64,000 nucleotides of DNA from Fomes fomentarius (taxonomy: Eukaryota; Basidiomycota; Agaricomycetes; Polyporales; Polyporaceae): the NCBI GenBank assembly GCA_022606135.1, contig JABYQN010000005.1:868001-932000 (forward strand). The letters run 5' to 3'. Of the stretch, positions 47,740-58,373 are shown piece by piece; position 1 is the stretch's first letter; each line of letters begins with the position of its first letter. The notes under the pieces were generated by a model. The model saw only the letters and a list, made by a program, of their open reading frames with translations, was not told where the DNA came from and made no database searches. Made by a program: the position numbers and the translations under genes.

Positions 47740-50700
47740 AAAACCCTCGTGATGGTGATGGTTGCTTCCACTAGCGGCTCGCGTGAACTCTGGATCGGAA
47801 CGACGGATGGTGGGAATGGTGGTGGTAAGGTCGGAGTTGGGATCTTGAAGTGTGATCGTCTGTGAGCCATCAGGGTTGGTGCGGACGATGCTGGACGTCA
47901 AGACGTCGAACGGACGCCCAAGGAGGACGTCGTAAGCAGGCGAACGGATAACGTGGAATTGAAGGTAGACCACAATTGAACCGAGGCGGACGGGGACGTT
48001 GCGTGCGAGACCAAGCGAGCTGTCGACATCACCATTCGCGCTCTGCATTTCGAGGCGAACCCGGGGGTCGTAGGCGAGGCCGAGTGCATGACAAACTCCT
48101 TCGGACATTGAAATGATAGCGGAGCCGGAGTCTAGTATACATGAGATCCGAGTCTTGTTCATGAAGACACCCTCAATGGCTCGGATGGCGGCGGATTCGA
48201 GCGAGACACGGAGTGGGACAGGATCTTCGCCGGGAGGGAGGTCACGTAGATATTGCTCGTATGGATCTCGCATAACGAGGGCGCCAGGCGGTGGAGACTG
48301 CACAGCCTGCTCGAATCCAACCGGCATCGACGCAAGCAGCATGTCCGCGCGTTCAGAGGGTTCCGGAGCCTCTGGCGTGTCGTCAGGGAAGGGGAGGTCG
48401 ACAGAATCTTGTGATAGGATCGGCTCGGTTGGGTTTGCCACACGGCGGGTCGTGCAAGCTTCTTGCGTCGCACGGCGGACTTCGGGTGCAATGGCGAGTA
48501 ACTCCTCTTGACTGAGCATGATTTGCGCATCCAGGCACCGCTTGAAAACATTCGCGGCATGCCTGGAGTCGTAGACGGGCGGGAGGGCTTTGTACGCCGG
48601 ATCGTTGCGCTTTTGTGGCGCCGGTTGACGAGGAGGAGGCGCACCGAAGTTGCGCTGCATGGGAGGGACATACGTGGCGTCGCGCACGTTCGCATACGGG
48701 TGCTCGGGTAGTGCAGGGGGTGCGGGAGCTGATGGACGAGTAGTGGACGTGGGCGCGGCCGGTTTGGAAGCCGATGGTGCAATGGAGGGAGCTGGAGGTG
48801 TTGCAGTGCGAGCCGGGGCAGACGGGACGGCTGTAGACGTTGCAGACGGGGCAGCGGTCATGGGCGATGGCGTCGTCGAGCTGCTAATCGTGGGCTGCTC
48901 AGGGAGCTCCTCGATGCTTGCTGAAGACGGTAGATGGTCAGCATCGTGAGGTGGGTCGCGAAAACGTACTGCGCGACGTTCCGCGCGCTCCGCGCGAGAC
49001 TTGGACTGCGCAACCGCTTCTTGAGTGATGTGCTGACGTTGCGCCCGCTGCCGTTCAAGCGCATACAGCTCTTGCCGGAGGCTGTCGATCCGTGCGTCAT
49101 GATCGAGGTTGTGGATGAGTCCACCCGCATAAGTCGGAGCGGGAGGACGTGGGTGTTCCGAAGCGAGGTAGGTGGGCGAAGATGTCGTATGGATAGAGTG
49201 GCGGTAGACTGGCTGGAAAAGCAGTTGCTGGGATGCGCCGGTCGCAGCGCGGGCCTCCGGGTACAGCTTGTAATACTCCTGGACGCGTTCGCGAAGGTTC
49301 TTGCCTTGGATCGCCGCAGGGACGTAGTTTCCGGATGGAAGCACGACCTGTAATTGCTCATTCCGCTTGACAAGTCCAGCCGTGATGTCGGAGTCGACTT
49401 GCGGGCACTGACGGATGCCGTGCGCCGGGTCGCCACAGTAGATGCACGTCCGCAGGCCTGTGGATGTCGCGCTCGCACTCATGTGAGGCGGTAACTGACG
49501 GGCAGTGGGCCCGAGAGCGGTCCTGGGCGGCGGAGCGCCTGTGGCTGCGTGCTGCTGCCACTGCGCGAACGCGTCGGTCATCGCTTTGACGGCTTGCGAT
49601 AGCTCCGATATTTCGGATTTGACTGTGGGCGAAGCAGGAGTGGTTAGCGAAGCTGTGGCAGACGAAGTGGGGAGAGCGTAGCGGTTTTGAATAAAAGACG
49701 AGGGCACAACAGCCTCAAGGACATGGTGTGCAGCCTCGGTCACTTGAGCGATCGAATACGGCTGACGGGGCGCAAGAACTTGCGGGTGCGTGATGCGAAG
49801 TCGATCAAGGACCTGAGAGCGGAGCAACTCCGAAAGTCCTTGGAGGAACATCCGGTCGCAGTCGTCCTGGCGGAGCTCGCCACCTTGCACGAGGTACGTC
49901 GCGATGTCGCGGAACTTGCGGCTGTAGTCGTTGAATTCCTTCACTGAATTCACGCCCATGCGGGCGGTCATTCCGATGAGCATGTCGAGATCTTGAAGGC
50001 TGAAAAGCATGCGACCGCCGGTGCCGACATATTCGGCGATCACAGCTTGCTTGAATTCTTCGAAGGACTTGAGCGCGTCCGTGAACTCCGGGAGGTTTTG
50101 CCAGATGTTCTTCTCCGAGTCCGGTGCGTACCGGACAGCATGCTTCTTTTTGTCGCGCGGCGTATTGACGCCTGATTGTTCGAAGCAGAATTCGAGATCT
50201 TCGAAGAAGCCGAAGATCGACCTGACGTCGTTGTCGGGGTTAAAGGAGGGCGCGCCGGGAGCTCCGCGAGGCGGCATGCGGAAGGGAGCGGCCATGGCTT
50301 GTTGTTGCCGGAATTGTCGAAGCGCGAGTGCGAAAAGGGGTCGGAAGGACGGGAAGTTGGTACCGGGGAAGTTGGCTGGAAGATCGGACCACTGGTCGAA
50401 GGGAACGTCGAGGTTGTCGCCTGAGAGAGTCGAAGAATGGGAGGAGGTGCGAGCTGGGTGGGTATCGGGTAATTGAGATGTAGATGGGTCGAGAAGGGCG
50501 TCGACTGCGTCTTCAGAACCGGAACTGAGGGGAGAGAGCTGACGGTGGGTCGCGAGAGGGGATGGGATCGGTTCGAGGAGGCCGGAGAGGTCGTGTAAAT
50601 CCGGAAATGCGGCGGCGAAAGCGGCACGGACGCTTTCACGGTCTTGGTCGCGCTGCTCGGAGAAACGTGTGGTGTGAGGCGTAGTGGAGTGGCGTTCTCG

Positions 50701-50817
50701 CGTCCAATCGGCTGGACGGAGTCGGTATGCTTCGGAAGGGGTACTAGAGGAAGAGGTTAAGGTAGAGACAGAAGAGGGGGTAGTGGAAAGGGTATTGGGG
50801 CTCGCCAGGTGTGGCAA
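47719..50817 (-). CDS. gag: Retrotransposon gag with zinc knuckle and C-terminal protease
   Basis: A 1032-residue ORF. The N-terminal ~170 residues are Ser/Thr/Pro-rich. A capsid-like helical domain (NDVRSIFGFFEDLEFCFEQS, KNIWQNLPEFTDALKSFEEF, EFNDYSRKFRDIATYLVQGG) is followed by a CCHC zinc knuckle, CIYCGDPAHGIRQC, at ~458. A low-complexity Pro/Ala/Thr linker leads to a retropepsin-like domain with ILDSGSAIISMS at ~890 and the YDVLLGRPFDVL motif. Gag forms the particle; the protease would cleave Gag and Gag-Pol. The ORF ends with GFRADSRI and a TGA at 47719-47721, just after the slippery site. Confidence 0.92.
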   Translation of the reverse strand: MPHLASPNTLSTTPSSVSTLTSSSSTPSEAYRLRPADWTRERHSTTPHTTRFSEQRDQDRESVRAAFAAAFPDLHDLSGLLEPIPSPLATHRQLSPLSSGSEDAVDALLDPSTSQLPDTHPARTSSHSSTLSGDNLDVPFDQWSDLPANFPGTNFPSFRPLFALALRQFRQQQAMAAPFRMPPRGAPGAPSFNPDNDVRSIFGFFEDLEFCFEQSGVNTPRDKKKHAVRYAPDSEKNIWQNLPEFTDALKSFEEFKQAVIAEYVGTGGRMLFSLQDLDMLIGMTARMGVNSVKEFNDYSRKFRDIATYLVQGGELRQDDCDRMFLQGLSELLRSQVLDRLRITHPQVLAPRQPYSIAQVTEAAHHVLEAVVPSSFIQNRYALPTSSATASLTTPASPTVKSEISELSQAVKAMTDAFAQWQQHAATGAPPPRTALGPTARQLPPHMSASATSTGLRTCIYCGDPAHGIRQCPQVDSDITAGLVKRNEQLQVVLPSGNYVPAAIQGKNLRERVQEYYKLYPEARAATGASQQLLFQPVYRHSIHTTSSPTYLASEHPRPPAPTYAGGLIHNLDHDARIDSLRQELYALERQRAQRQHITQEAVAQSKSRAERAERRAVRFRDPPHDADHLPSSASIEELPEQPTISSSTTPSPMTAAPSATSTAVPSAPARTATPPAPSIAPSASKPAAPTSTTRPSAPAPPALPEHPYANVRDATYVPPMQRNFGAPPPRQPAPQKRNDPAYKALPPVYDSRHAANVFKRCLDAQIMLSQEELLAIAPEVRRATQEACTTRRVANPTEPILSQDSVDLPFPDDTPEAPEPSERADMLLASMPVGFEQAVQSPPPGALVMRDPYEQYLRDLPPGEDPVPLRVSLESAAIRAIEGVFMNKTRISCILDSGSAIISMSEGVCHALGLAYDPRVRLEMQSANGDVDSSLGLARNVPVRLGSIVVYLQFHVIRSPAYDVLLGRPFDVLTSSIVRTNPDGSQTITLQDPNSDLTTTIPTIRRSDPEFTRAASGSNHHHHEGFRADSRI
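47740..47746 (-). promoter_or_regulatory. -1 ribosomal frameshift heptamer G GGT TTT
   Basis: On the minus strand the gag codons run GAG GGT TTT CGC. The heptamer GGGTTTT fits X XXY YYZ in the zero frame exactly, and a -1 slip enters the pol frame, which stays open from there. The gag stop comes 18 nt after the heptamer. A GC-rich stretch follows (CGCGCGG ... GTCGCGC, potential stem), but I have not shown a pseudoknot. Confidence 0.7.
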
Positions 50818-50844
50818 ACACGCTCTTGTGAATTGAAATCTGGC

Positions 50845-50862
50845 CCCTCGCGGTGGGCTCCA
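50845..50862 (-). promoter_or_regulatory. Primer binding site (PBS)
   Basis: Three bases inside the 5' LTR the minus strand reads TGGAGCCCACCGCGAGGG. TGG at this place is complementary to a tRNA CCA end. It does not look like an initiator-Met tRNA site; the primer tRNA is not identified. Confidence 0.55.
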
Positions 50863-50865
50863 AAA

Positions 50866-51877
50866 TGATAGACCTATAATGCGGGTGTGTGCAAACGGTC
50901 AGAAGGTGCGAGAGTCCGGTCGTGCGGACACAAGGGGAGCCAAGTGGGGTGAGATGTAGAGAGGAGAGTGGTGTGGGGGTAGCGATGTAGGATAACGTCG
51001 GAATGCCTGGGACAGGCCCGGGAGTCGAATAGACTAGATGTCGAAAGTCACTGAGGGTGTCGAGAGTCGAGGCCGAGGGTCGGTAGGGCGTGAGTCGAGC
51101 GTCGAAGGTAGAGGGGAGTGTGTCGAGGATCGAGAGTCGATAAGCGCTATTCGAGAGTCGAGAGTCGGTAGTCGAAGGCGAAGTGCGAAGGTCTGGAGTC
51201 GGATACTGGGGAGAACTATCTTCTATTCGAATGTACAGTACCACAACTTATATATCTACGGGAGTCCGAGGCCAAGAGCAAGGATGGAAAAGACTGGAAA
51301 AGTGCTGGCATGCGGGTAAACTATAAGGGATCACAAGCGAACCTAAGCTGATCGCAGCATCCGCCGCTCGCGCAACCGGACGGAGTCTACAGTAGTTATC
51401 GTGTGGGGTGGCTATCGAGGGGTCTGGTACCGTAAGAAGGGGTGTGTAGCAGAAGTACGAGGATGTTCGACAGGGAAAGGAGGATGGGAGAGTAGGCGGT
51501 GGCGGAAGGCGACAGAGGACGTCGGGCGAGTGTCCGGCCTGAGTCTCATCGGCGAGTATGTCGGAAAGGATGAATTGCGCAACATGTGAGGCTTGGCAAC
51601 CGTCGCCGCTGACGTGGATGCATGTCGCGTCGGTGCGGACTGGCTCGGCTCGTGTCAGCGAGATCCCTGGCTCCAGTTCGAGACAATTCCTGCAGGTTCG
51701 GGGGCTTCGGGGCGTCGGTACGTTGCATCGGCTTAACGGCGAGTTGGAAGGAGGTCGGCGAGACACGTCGTCAGTGAGTCGTGGTGGTACAAGGAAGAGA
51801 GGCGATAGCGCTTGTCGGCGCGCGCTTCGGTTACTGAATGCAGCGAGTGCTCGCGCAGCCGTGCGCGATGCGCATCA
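50866..51877 (-). repeat. 5' LTR (1012 bp)
   Basis: Second LTR copy. A TATA-like ATATATAA on the minus strand at 51248-51255 marks the likely promoter, with U3 at 51877-~51256 and R-U5 below. Just downstream of the TATA (about 51015-51190) is a dense array of CTCGA/GACTC motifs. No reading frame in it is treated as a gene. Confidence 0.95.
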
Positions 51878-51881
51878 GCGC
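51878..51881. repeat. Target-site duplication GCGC (right copy)
   Basis: GCGC immediately after the CA end of the LTR, matching 42490-42493. Confidence 0.75.
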
Positions 51882-54800
51882 ATGGCACCGAGCAATCGCT
51901 CCTACAGCGTGCGTGAATGCAGACCTGCCGACATTCTGCCTTGCATGCCACTGTGCACTCATGGTCAACAGAGCACAGCTTCCCACACAAGTGGCCGCAG
52001 AAAAGGCTCCTCTGGCAAGGATGTCCGACATGCTGGACCCGTTGTACACGAAAGTACTCTACTGGCTCCTCCACGACGTCTTCACCATTGTTCTCATCTT
52101 CCTTAGGAGGTTCTGGTGCGACATTGAGTACCTGACATTCGTGGCATTGTGCCTTGCAAGAACGGCCGCAGCATCCCATGACGCCACCGCAGGCCGCCCG
52201 ACAGGGGTGACTGCGCGGGTCGTCAGAACACATCATGATTGCTTCGTGCTCACAACCAGGGAGGCGCTTCTTGACTGGAACTGTGCAATACACTCCCGCT
52301 ATATTGTCGCGTTGGTAGCTACGGTGGGGAGCAACGATGTTAGCTGAGGCTGTAGGAGCGAGCCTGAACGCAAGCGATCTTTACCAGTGAATCCTCTCAG
52401 CAGTATGCCCGCACGGCAATGGAACGTCGGAAACTTCGATACGACATTGTCCGCAAGGTTCAGCGCACTGCTTCGTACAGGGATGACCGTATGGGCAGAG
52501 CCGAGTGCAGCGCTGCACACATGCGACGGAGACATGCCTCGGATCGTCGGAGTGACACTAGAGGATAGCGTGAGCCATGCTGCTTTCATAGGCCAACTTG
52601 AAGACTCACCTTGTAGGGGCAGAGATGGCCACAGTTGAGACGTGTGTCGCACTGAAGGAGGCACCCACCTGTAAAGATATTAGCCGATTGGTAAGATATT
52701 GAGGGGAAAAGGAAACCTACCATCAGGTGCAATGCGAGGAAGCTGACCCGGCTTGGAGACAAACTCAACTTTCTGTGGGTGACGTTGACACGCGACGGGA
52801 ATGGCACTGCCCAGGCAGTCTCGTTTGCGCAGCTCTTCGACGACCTCGCGCCACATCTTGCTTCTTGAAGACAAGTTCGTGGCGTTGCCCAGAATGTACA
52901 TGCCTTCGCGGGCGCGCGATAGGGCGACTGCAACGAATTAACTATCAAATGAAAACTAGCGCTCGATCAACCAACTAGAACGTACCATTCGTCCTGTTAT
53001 CCGACTGAGAGCGATGCACGGGATTGGTAAGATTGAAGGGATCCAAACGAGTTCATCACGCACCCTCAGGAACCCTATGTTCACCCGACCTTTCGAGCTG
53101 TGGCCATGCAAAACCTCGTCTTCCTCTGAGCCGCCAGAGTTTCGCACAAGTGATAATATGACGATCTATGGCAGCAATGATGAGTGGGAATCGACTACGC
53201 TAAAAGTAATCCAAACCTTGGCCTCTTCGCCTTGGAAGTTATCGATCGTGCGGAGAAGAACCTGGAGACTCGCATCAAGTAAAAGTCGGTTTCCCGTACA
53301 AAAGCTTTGCTCACTCTCCGCGAGACCTTGACACGCTCGAAGGCAGCTCTAGACTGCGTGACATCCTCGTCCTCAGCGTTCCTGTCGTCGAGCTCTGCTT
53401 GGTCTCGCTCATCGAGCACGACGGCAACCTCATTGGATAGGGCCTCCCGAAGCCGTGACAACTGCCCGAGGTAAGCGCAGAGCACAACGATGTCACCTTC
53501 AGTGGAGTATGGTCCTTGCCTAGATGGGGTCAGCATACGTGATGACTCAAGTACAACGATAGCCTCACCGAAGGAGGTAAAGAACCAGATCCCTGACCAT
53601 GTCGACCTGTCACCAGTAGTCTCAACGCCACATCCACGTACAGAACATTTAGGACATCGGACAGACCTCGAATTGGTTGTACTTGCTGACGAAGTCGTCC
53701 TCACCACCATTTTCCTTGTGATCATGCGTAAGGAAGAACACGTCCTTTGCCATGCCTTGCACATGGGGGTAGTTCTTCACAAGTTCGTGATCCTCGAGTC
53801 GTGGGTAGAGCGTCATTCTAGGGCATGAACACCATCAGAGCGAGGCTCAAGGGTACGAACACAGCAACAAACACCTGACAAGGTCGGAAACTTCGGGGCG
53901 CATACGACGCTGGACATTGATTTGAGACATGGGAAGTCCCGAAGATGAAAGTCGCTCCATCAAGGACATGTCAAACTTGTAGATGAGTTTTCCGTGAGAG
54001 TGGTCCATAGAGAGTGCTAGATGGAATACGTTAAGTTGTACATGACTGGTTCAAACAAATAGACGTACAATAGTTGTTGAGCGTTGGACGGAGTTGAAGC
54101 GGATCACCAATCAGGACCATGTGCTGGATGCTGGGAACCAAGCTCCCCAAGATATGTGCTTCGAGGACCTGTCCGGCCTCCTCCACGAGCAAGACCTTGG
54201 GGCCGATTCCCTTGAGAAGGGCTGTGAGCTTCGCAGCGCCTGCAGCATATACCCATCAGCAACTGTGTCATCCGATCCGAGCAAACATACCTGTCGTCGT
54301 GCAGCCAATTATATCGACGTTACGCAGAAGCTGCTTCCGAATCTGACGACGAACGTCAGTGACTCGTTAGATTATGATGAACTGTCGCTGCCCAACGCAC
54401 CTCGGCCTGCCCCTCTAAATTTTCTTGTGCCGCTCGAGCATGCTTCTCGCGCAATCTCCGGAACTCCTGAGTTTGGGTCTCTTGAGAGCTAATACGTACT
54501 TCGTCGGACCACATCTTATGGAGCCGCAGACGTTCTTCAGCAGACATCGTCCACGCATCTTCCTCCCCAAGTAGTTCCTGTACAGGCCGTGCCGTCGTGG
54601 GAACAGATGGAATGTCGGGACACCCATATGCGGAGAAGAAGTTGTTGAGATTTGTGAAATCATCTGGGCGCACGTCCACCGCAGTGTGTGTTTCGGCCGG
54701 AGCCGCAACATTAGGAGGCGGTTGAGGGGACGTGGGGGCTGTGAAGTAGTTCTGTGGTTTGAATGCTGGTATGTCGTCGTCATCTTCTAGGTCTAATGCG

Positions 54801-57800
54801 ATCACATCGTTCAACCACTCTTCCTCAGGATCGTCTACCAATAAGAGGCTGTCATCGTCGTCCTCTTCAGGAGCCGCAACATCACTAGATTGGACAATTT
54901 TCGCCTGGACAGACGCCTCTTCAACTTCGGCTTCCGCAGGGGTCTCTTCTGCGACTTCGGACGACAGGACGTCGAAGCGGTTGGCAGCTTGCGGCTCAGC
55001 AGCAGCGCGCGAAGGGCCGCTTTGTCGGTAACGCTTGGCGTAGTGGGTATCGTGGAGGAATGTGATATCGCCGCCACGGAGCCAGTAGGCGTAGAGGGAA
55101 TTGTCAACCTGGCCAGCATCCTTGCCATTTGCGCCTGCAACATGCCATCCTGCCTGTTGATCTTGGGCGAACGAATGAAGTGCCTCAACCCATGCCGGAG
55201 GGTTTTCGATGGAGTCGATCAGGACGGGAGACTGGATATGGAGAAAGCGGACGATGGCGTCGGTGTCGATCTCTGTTTTGAAGAAATCTTCCATGAATTT
55301 CTTGATCTCCGTCTCGACATCGCGGAGTGCGCGGCGGTAGTTGTAGAAGGAAGAGTAGAGTCGAGATCTACCGGCGACGTTCTCGGCGTTCTCGATTGAG
55401 TACTCTGCGATGCGCTCGTCGGCGGAGCGTGACCCGAGGCGGACGATCTTCTGTGTGATTTTTGCGTCGAGGACGGAGCGGAGCATGTGATCGAGAGCAT
55501 GGTTCGTGAATGCAATCATGAGGATTGGCCCAGCTCCATTGGATATGAGAACCCGGAGGAGTTCGACACCTGTGTAGCTCTGAGGAAGGATCAGTACGAA
55601 TCAAGGTGTTCATAACATTACAGACAACCCAACCTTTCCTGTTCCAGGTGGGCTGCACAATAGACATCAGCACGAGCTTCCGAGCGGGTATGTAACACGC
55701 ACTGACCCCTGAATCAAGCTGACCTCCCTAGTAAGCGCGTCGACCATTGCATCAGCTTGACTTGGATCAAGTCGACTGCTCCGCTTCAGCGCCTCCCTGG
55801 CACCCTCGATAGACGCGGGACTAGTGACAACAAGCTTGAGATCATCTACTCCGGACTCCGGAGGAAAGAGAGACGCGAGTTGGAAGGAGAAGTCAGGGAG
55901 CCGGGCATACGCAGGCAGAGCAATCTGGAGATTGCGATAGAAATCAAGGGGGTGGTGTACGAGGTATCTAGCGAACGGGACGCTCTCTGGTTCGGCGCGG
56001 AGGGCCTCAAGGAACGGGCGAACGGACTCAAACATGACTGTCGCCTCAATCAAGAGCTTGGTTGAGGTGCGCTGCTTGACGGGGATGCGGAGCTCCTGTA
56101 GAATGCGTAGCTCGACTTCGGGAGAGAAGAAGGATAGGCGGATGTCGACGCGATCTCCCTTCTGCTTTGCGGAGTCAGTGAGATCCTTGAGGGAGCTCGC
56201 AATCGTTCCCAGGTGGACTTCGGTAGTCCCAGAGCGCTGCCAGACCAATGCGACCAGGCCGCCCTGCATGAGTCGCTTGCTGCTCATGCTCTCCCAGAAT
56301 TGTGCACGAGATTTAGCTTGAGGCGCGCGAGCGCGACCTGGAGGAGCGTCGATAGAGATACCGACAGTCAAGCCGCGTTGACTCGGAGTGATAGTGAGAA
56401 ATTCAGCGTTCGTATAGACGTTGAAGAGTACTGTGTCCAGCCCAACCGCGTGGCCACGATACTTTCCTCCACGCTTCTTGAGAAGCTCGTCGAGCTGCGT
56501 GCGCGCTCCTCTCTCCTTTAGATCGGTCAGGATGTTGTGCGCGGAGGTTCGAAGGGAAGCCCTACTCGATATCAGCTTGATACCCACGCCAGTCACTAAG
56601 AGGATCTTACGTTAGTTCCTCACGGAGCAATCGGAACTGGATGTCCAGAAGCTGCTCCATGGATTCATTGGGAAGAGGATGAGGAGCCCCATACATGTTC
56701 GCAGGTAGGAAAGGCTGATGAGACGAAGTGAGTTCCTCGTGTGTGGGAGGGATCTGGATGTCCTCAATATTGACGTGGTCGTTGTCGTGTCGAGGGCCTC
56801 CCGGACGGAGCTCGCCAGGCCCTTCGTATGCATTGTGTAGAGCCGCAAGCACGCCGTCATTGGACGCAGAGATCTGAGTAACGATACTAGATGGCTTCTT
56901 TGCCCGCTCGTTGTCCCGGTGCTTGCGATCCACGATGGCGACAAGACGGTCCACAAGTGCGCGCAAGCGCTCAATCACGAAGTGGCGGCCTTGTGTTGGA
57001 GCATTCACTATCGAGTCGTCAAAGGCAGGCGGATTCGAAGAGATGGCAGTGATCCAGGCTTCAAGCCAGTCATGAAGACTTTTTACTAGGTCACGGAGGG
57101 AGGGATGGGAAGCAACGGCATTCTTGAAGCGTGTGATGTACCTAGAGAGGGTGTATTGAGATGTTTGCATCGCGGACAAATGGTGATGACCTCACTCAAA
57201 GAGAACTTGTGCAATGGACGAGAAGACTGCGCTACCCATGACGTCGGCTTGACCCGGCTCTTTGAAGGACTTGTACGTCTTCATAGCTTCCTCCATGCAT
57301 GATCGTATAATCTCCGAGAATCGCTCGAAATGCTCCATGATCACAGAGTACAGCGAGCTGCCAAAACAGGAAAAGTAAGTACACAATCATCCCCATCATC
57401 TAGGACGGGATCGGCCTTACTTCACAACTTTGCTGGTGATGCTTTTAACGACGTATTCGGACGATAGGTACTGGTGTTCTTATTGAGAAGGATGGCCGCT
57501 CACTTTCACAATCACAAAGTACATACCTTGAGAAGTGGGACATAACCGCGCCCGAATGAGAGAGAGGTCCTAGACCTTGGACGAATGGCGACCTCACCCC
57601 AGTCAAGTACATCGCCGATGCGCAGGAGACCATTATCCTATTACACTATGAGTTCTCGTTGGACATCATCATCGAAGAACACTCACACTGCCAATGGTAG
57701 ACAAGAAAAGCTGATTCCACGTTTGTTCTCAACTTAAGCAATGAAGTGAGCATAATGAACATGGCAAGCCTACCTGACCGTCTTCGGGGGACTACATCAC

Positions 57801-58373
57801 AGCTTGAGAGAGCGTAACATTGTTCCGACGACTTTGAACACGTACCCAAGAACTATTGCCTGAGCTAGCATTACTCATCAAGGCAACAAAGCCATAGACA
57901 TCCAGCGCGAACCGGAATCTGTAGGAGTCTTCAAGAAATTTGCGAAGATGGAAATTGACCTCGGATGGCTTCAACTCCGCGACGGGTGTTCCAAAGAACC
58001 CATCTGTACCAGCACCTTGAATCCGCGCCAGAGCAGCCGGGGTCAAGAAAGAAGAGAGATCGGGAGAGGAGTTGGAAGCAGAGGGCTGTGTCATCAGTTG
58101 AGTGGCTTGATTGTGACCTTCATGCCGGAAGCGACAGTCAGAGCCTCGCGAGCAGAAACCTCTGTTATAGTAGAAGTCGCAGATCCCGTTGGGAGCCCGC
58201 GGAGCAGGAGGTCGTGGACCACTGTCTCGTCGAGGACCGCTGGTTGGACCTTTAGAACTGGGAACGCAAGAGTTGTCGACACCATCAGCGTGACGGAAGT
58301 TGCAGCCAGAGCCGCGCCTGCAACCGCCAGGCTTTCCGTGGAATCTGCAGAGAGGACGTTTGTCTGAGGACAT
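51882..58373 (-). CDS. ZNFX1/Hrr1-type RNA helicase, 5' part, truncated by retrotransposon
   Basis: The start at 58373 (MSSDKRPLCRFHGKPGG) opens with two CCCH fingers (C-X8-C-X5-C-X3-H). A helical N-terminal domain and an SF1 helicase core follow: Walker A PPGTGKS on a 19-nt exon (55652-55634), motif II LLVEEAGQVLE, HMVLIGDPLQLRP, QINVQRRMRPEVSDLV, TIDNFQGEEAK and NRTNVALSRAREGMY. NF-X1-type Cys fingers come next (LNCGHLCPYK, CTRLCPYGHPCTKQCAEPCG, HPCRAACGGVMGCC), up to CRSDCSVPCA at the insertion site. Many short introns. The frame runs on into the LTR and stops at 51733. Relatives act in small-RNA silencing (S. pombe Hrr1, C. elegans ZNFX-1) and dsRNA sensing (mammals). The truncated product would keep the helicase and lose the last fingers and the RZ domain. 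Confidence 0.9.

Larger units (their letters stand above)
42494..51877 (-). mobile_element. Complete Ty3/gypsy LTR retrotransposon, 9384 bp
   Basis: Flanked by two 1012-bp LTRs (TG...CA) that look identical in every line compared, with a 4-bp GCGC duplication. Transcription runs on the minus strand: 5'LTR 51877-50866, PBS, gag-protease ORF, pol ORF in the -1 frame, PPT, 3'LTR 43505-42494. Domain order RT-RNaseH-integrase places it in Ty3/gypsy (Metaviridae). Intact ORFs and identical LTRs point to a very recent insertion. It lies in an exon of the ZNFX1-like gene, in the same orientation as that gene. Confidence 0.95.

Noticed and set aside
50744..51244. 166-aa open frame running from the 5' LTR into gag
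   Set aside because: Its ATG is at or upstream of the expected transcript start and the product is a translation of the CTCGA repeat array.
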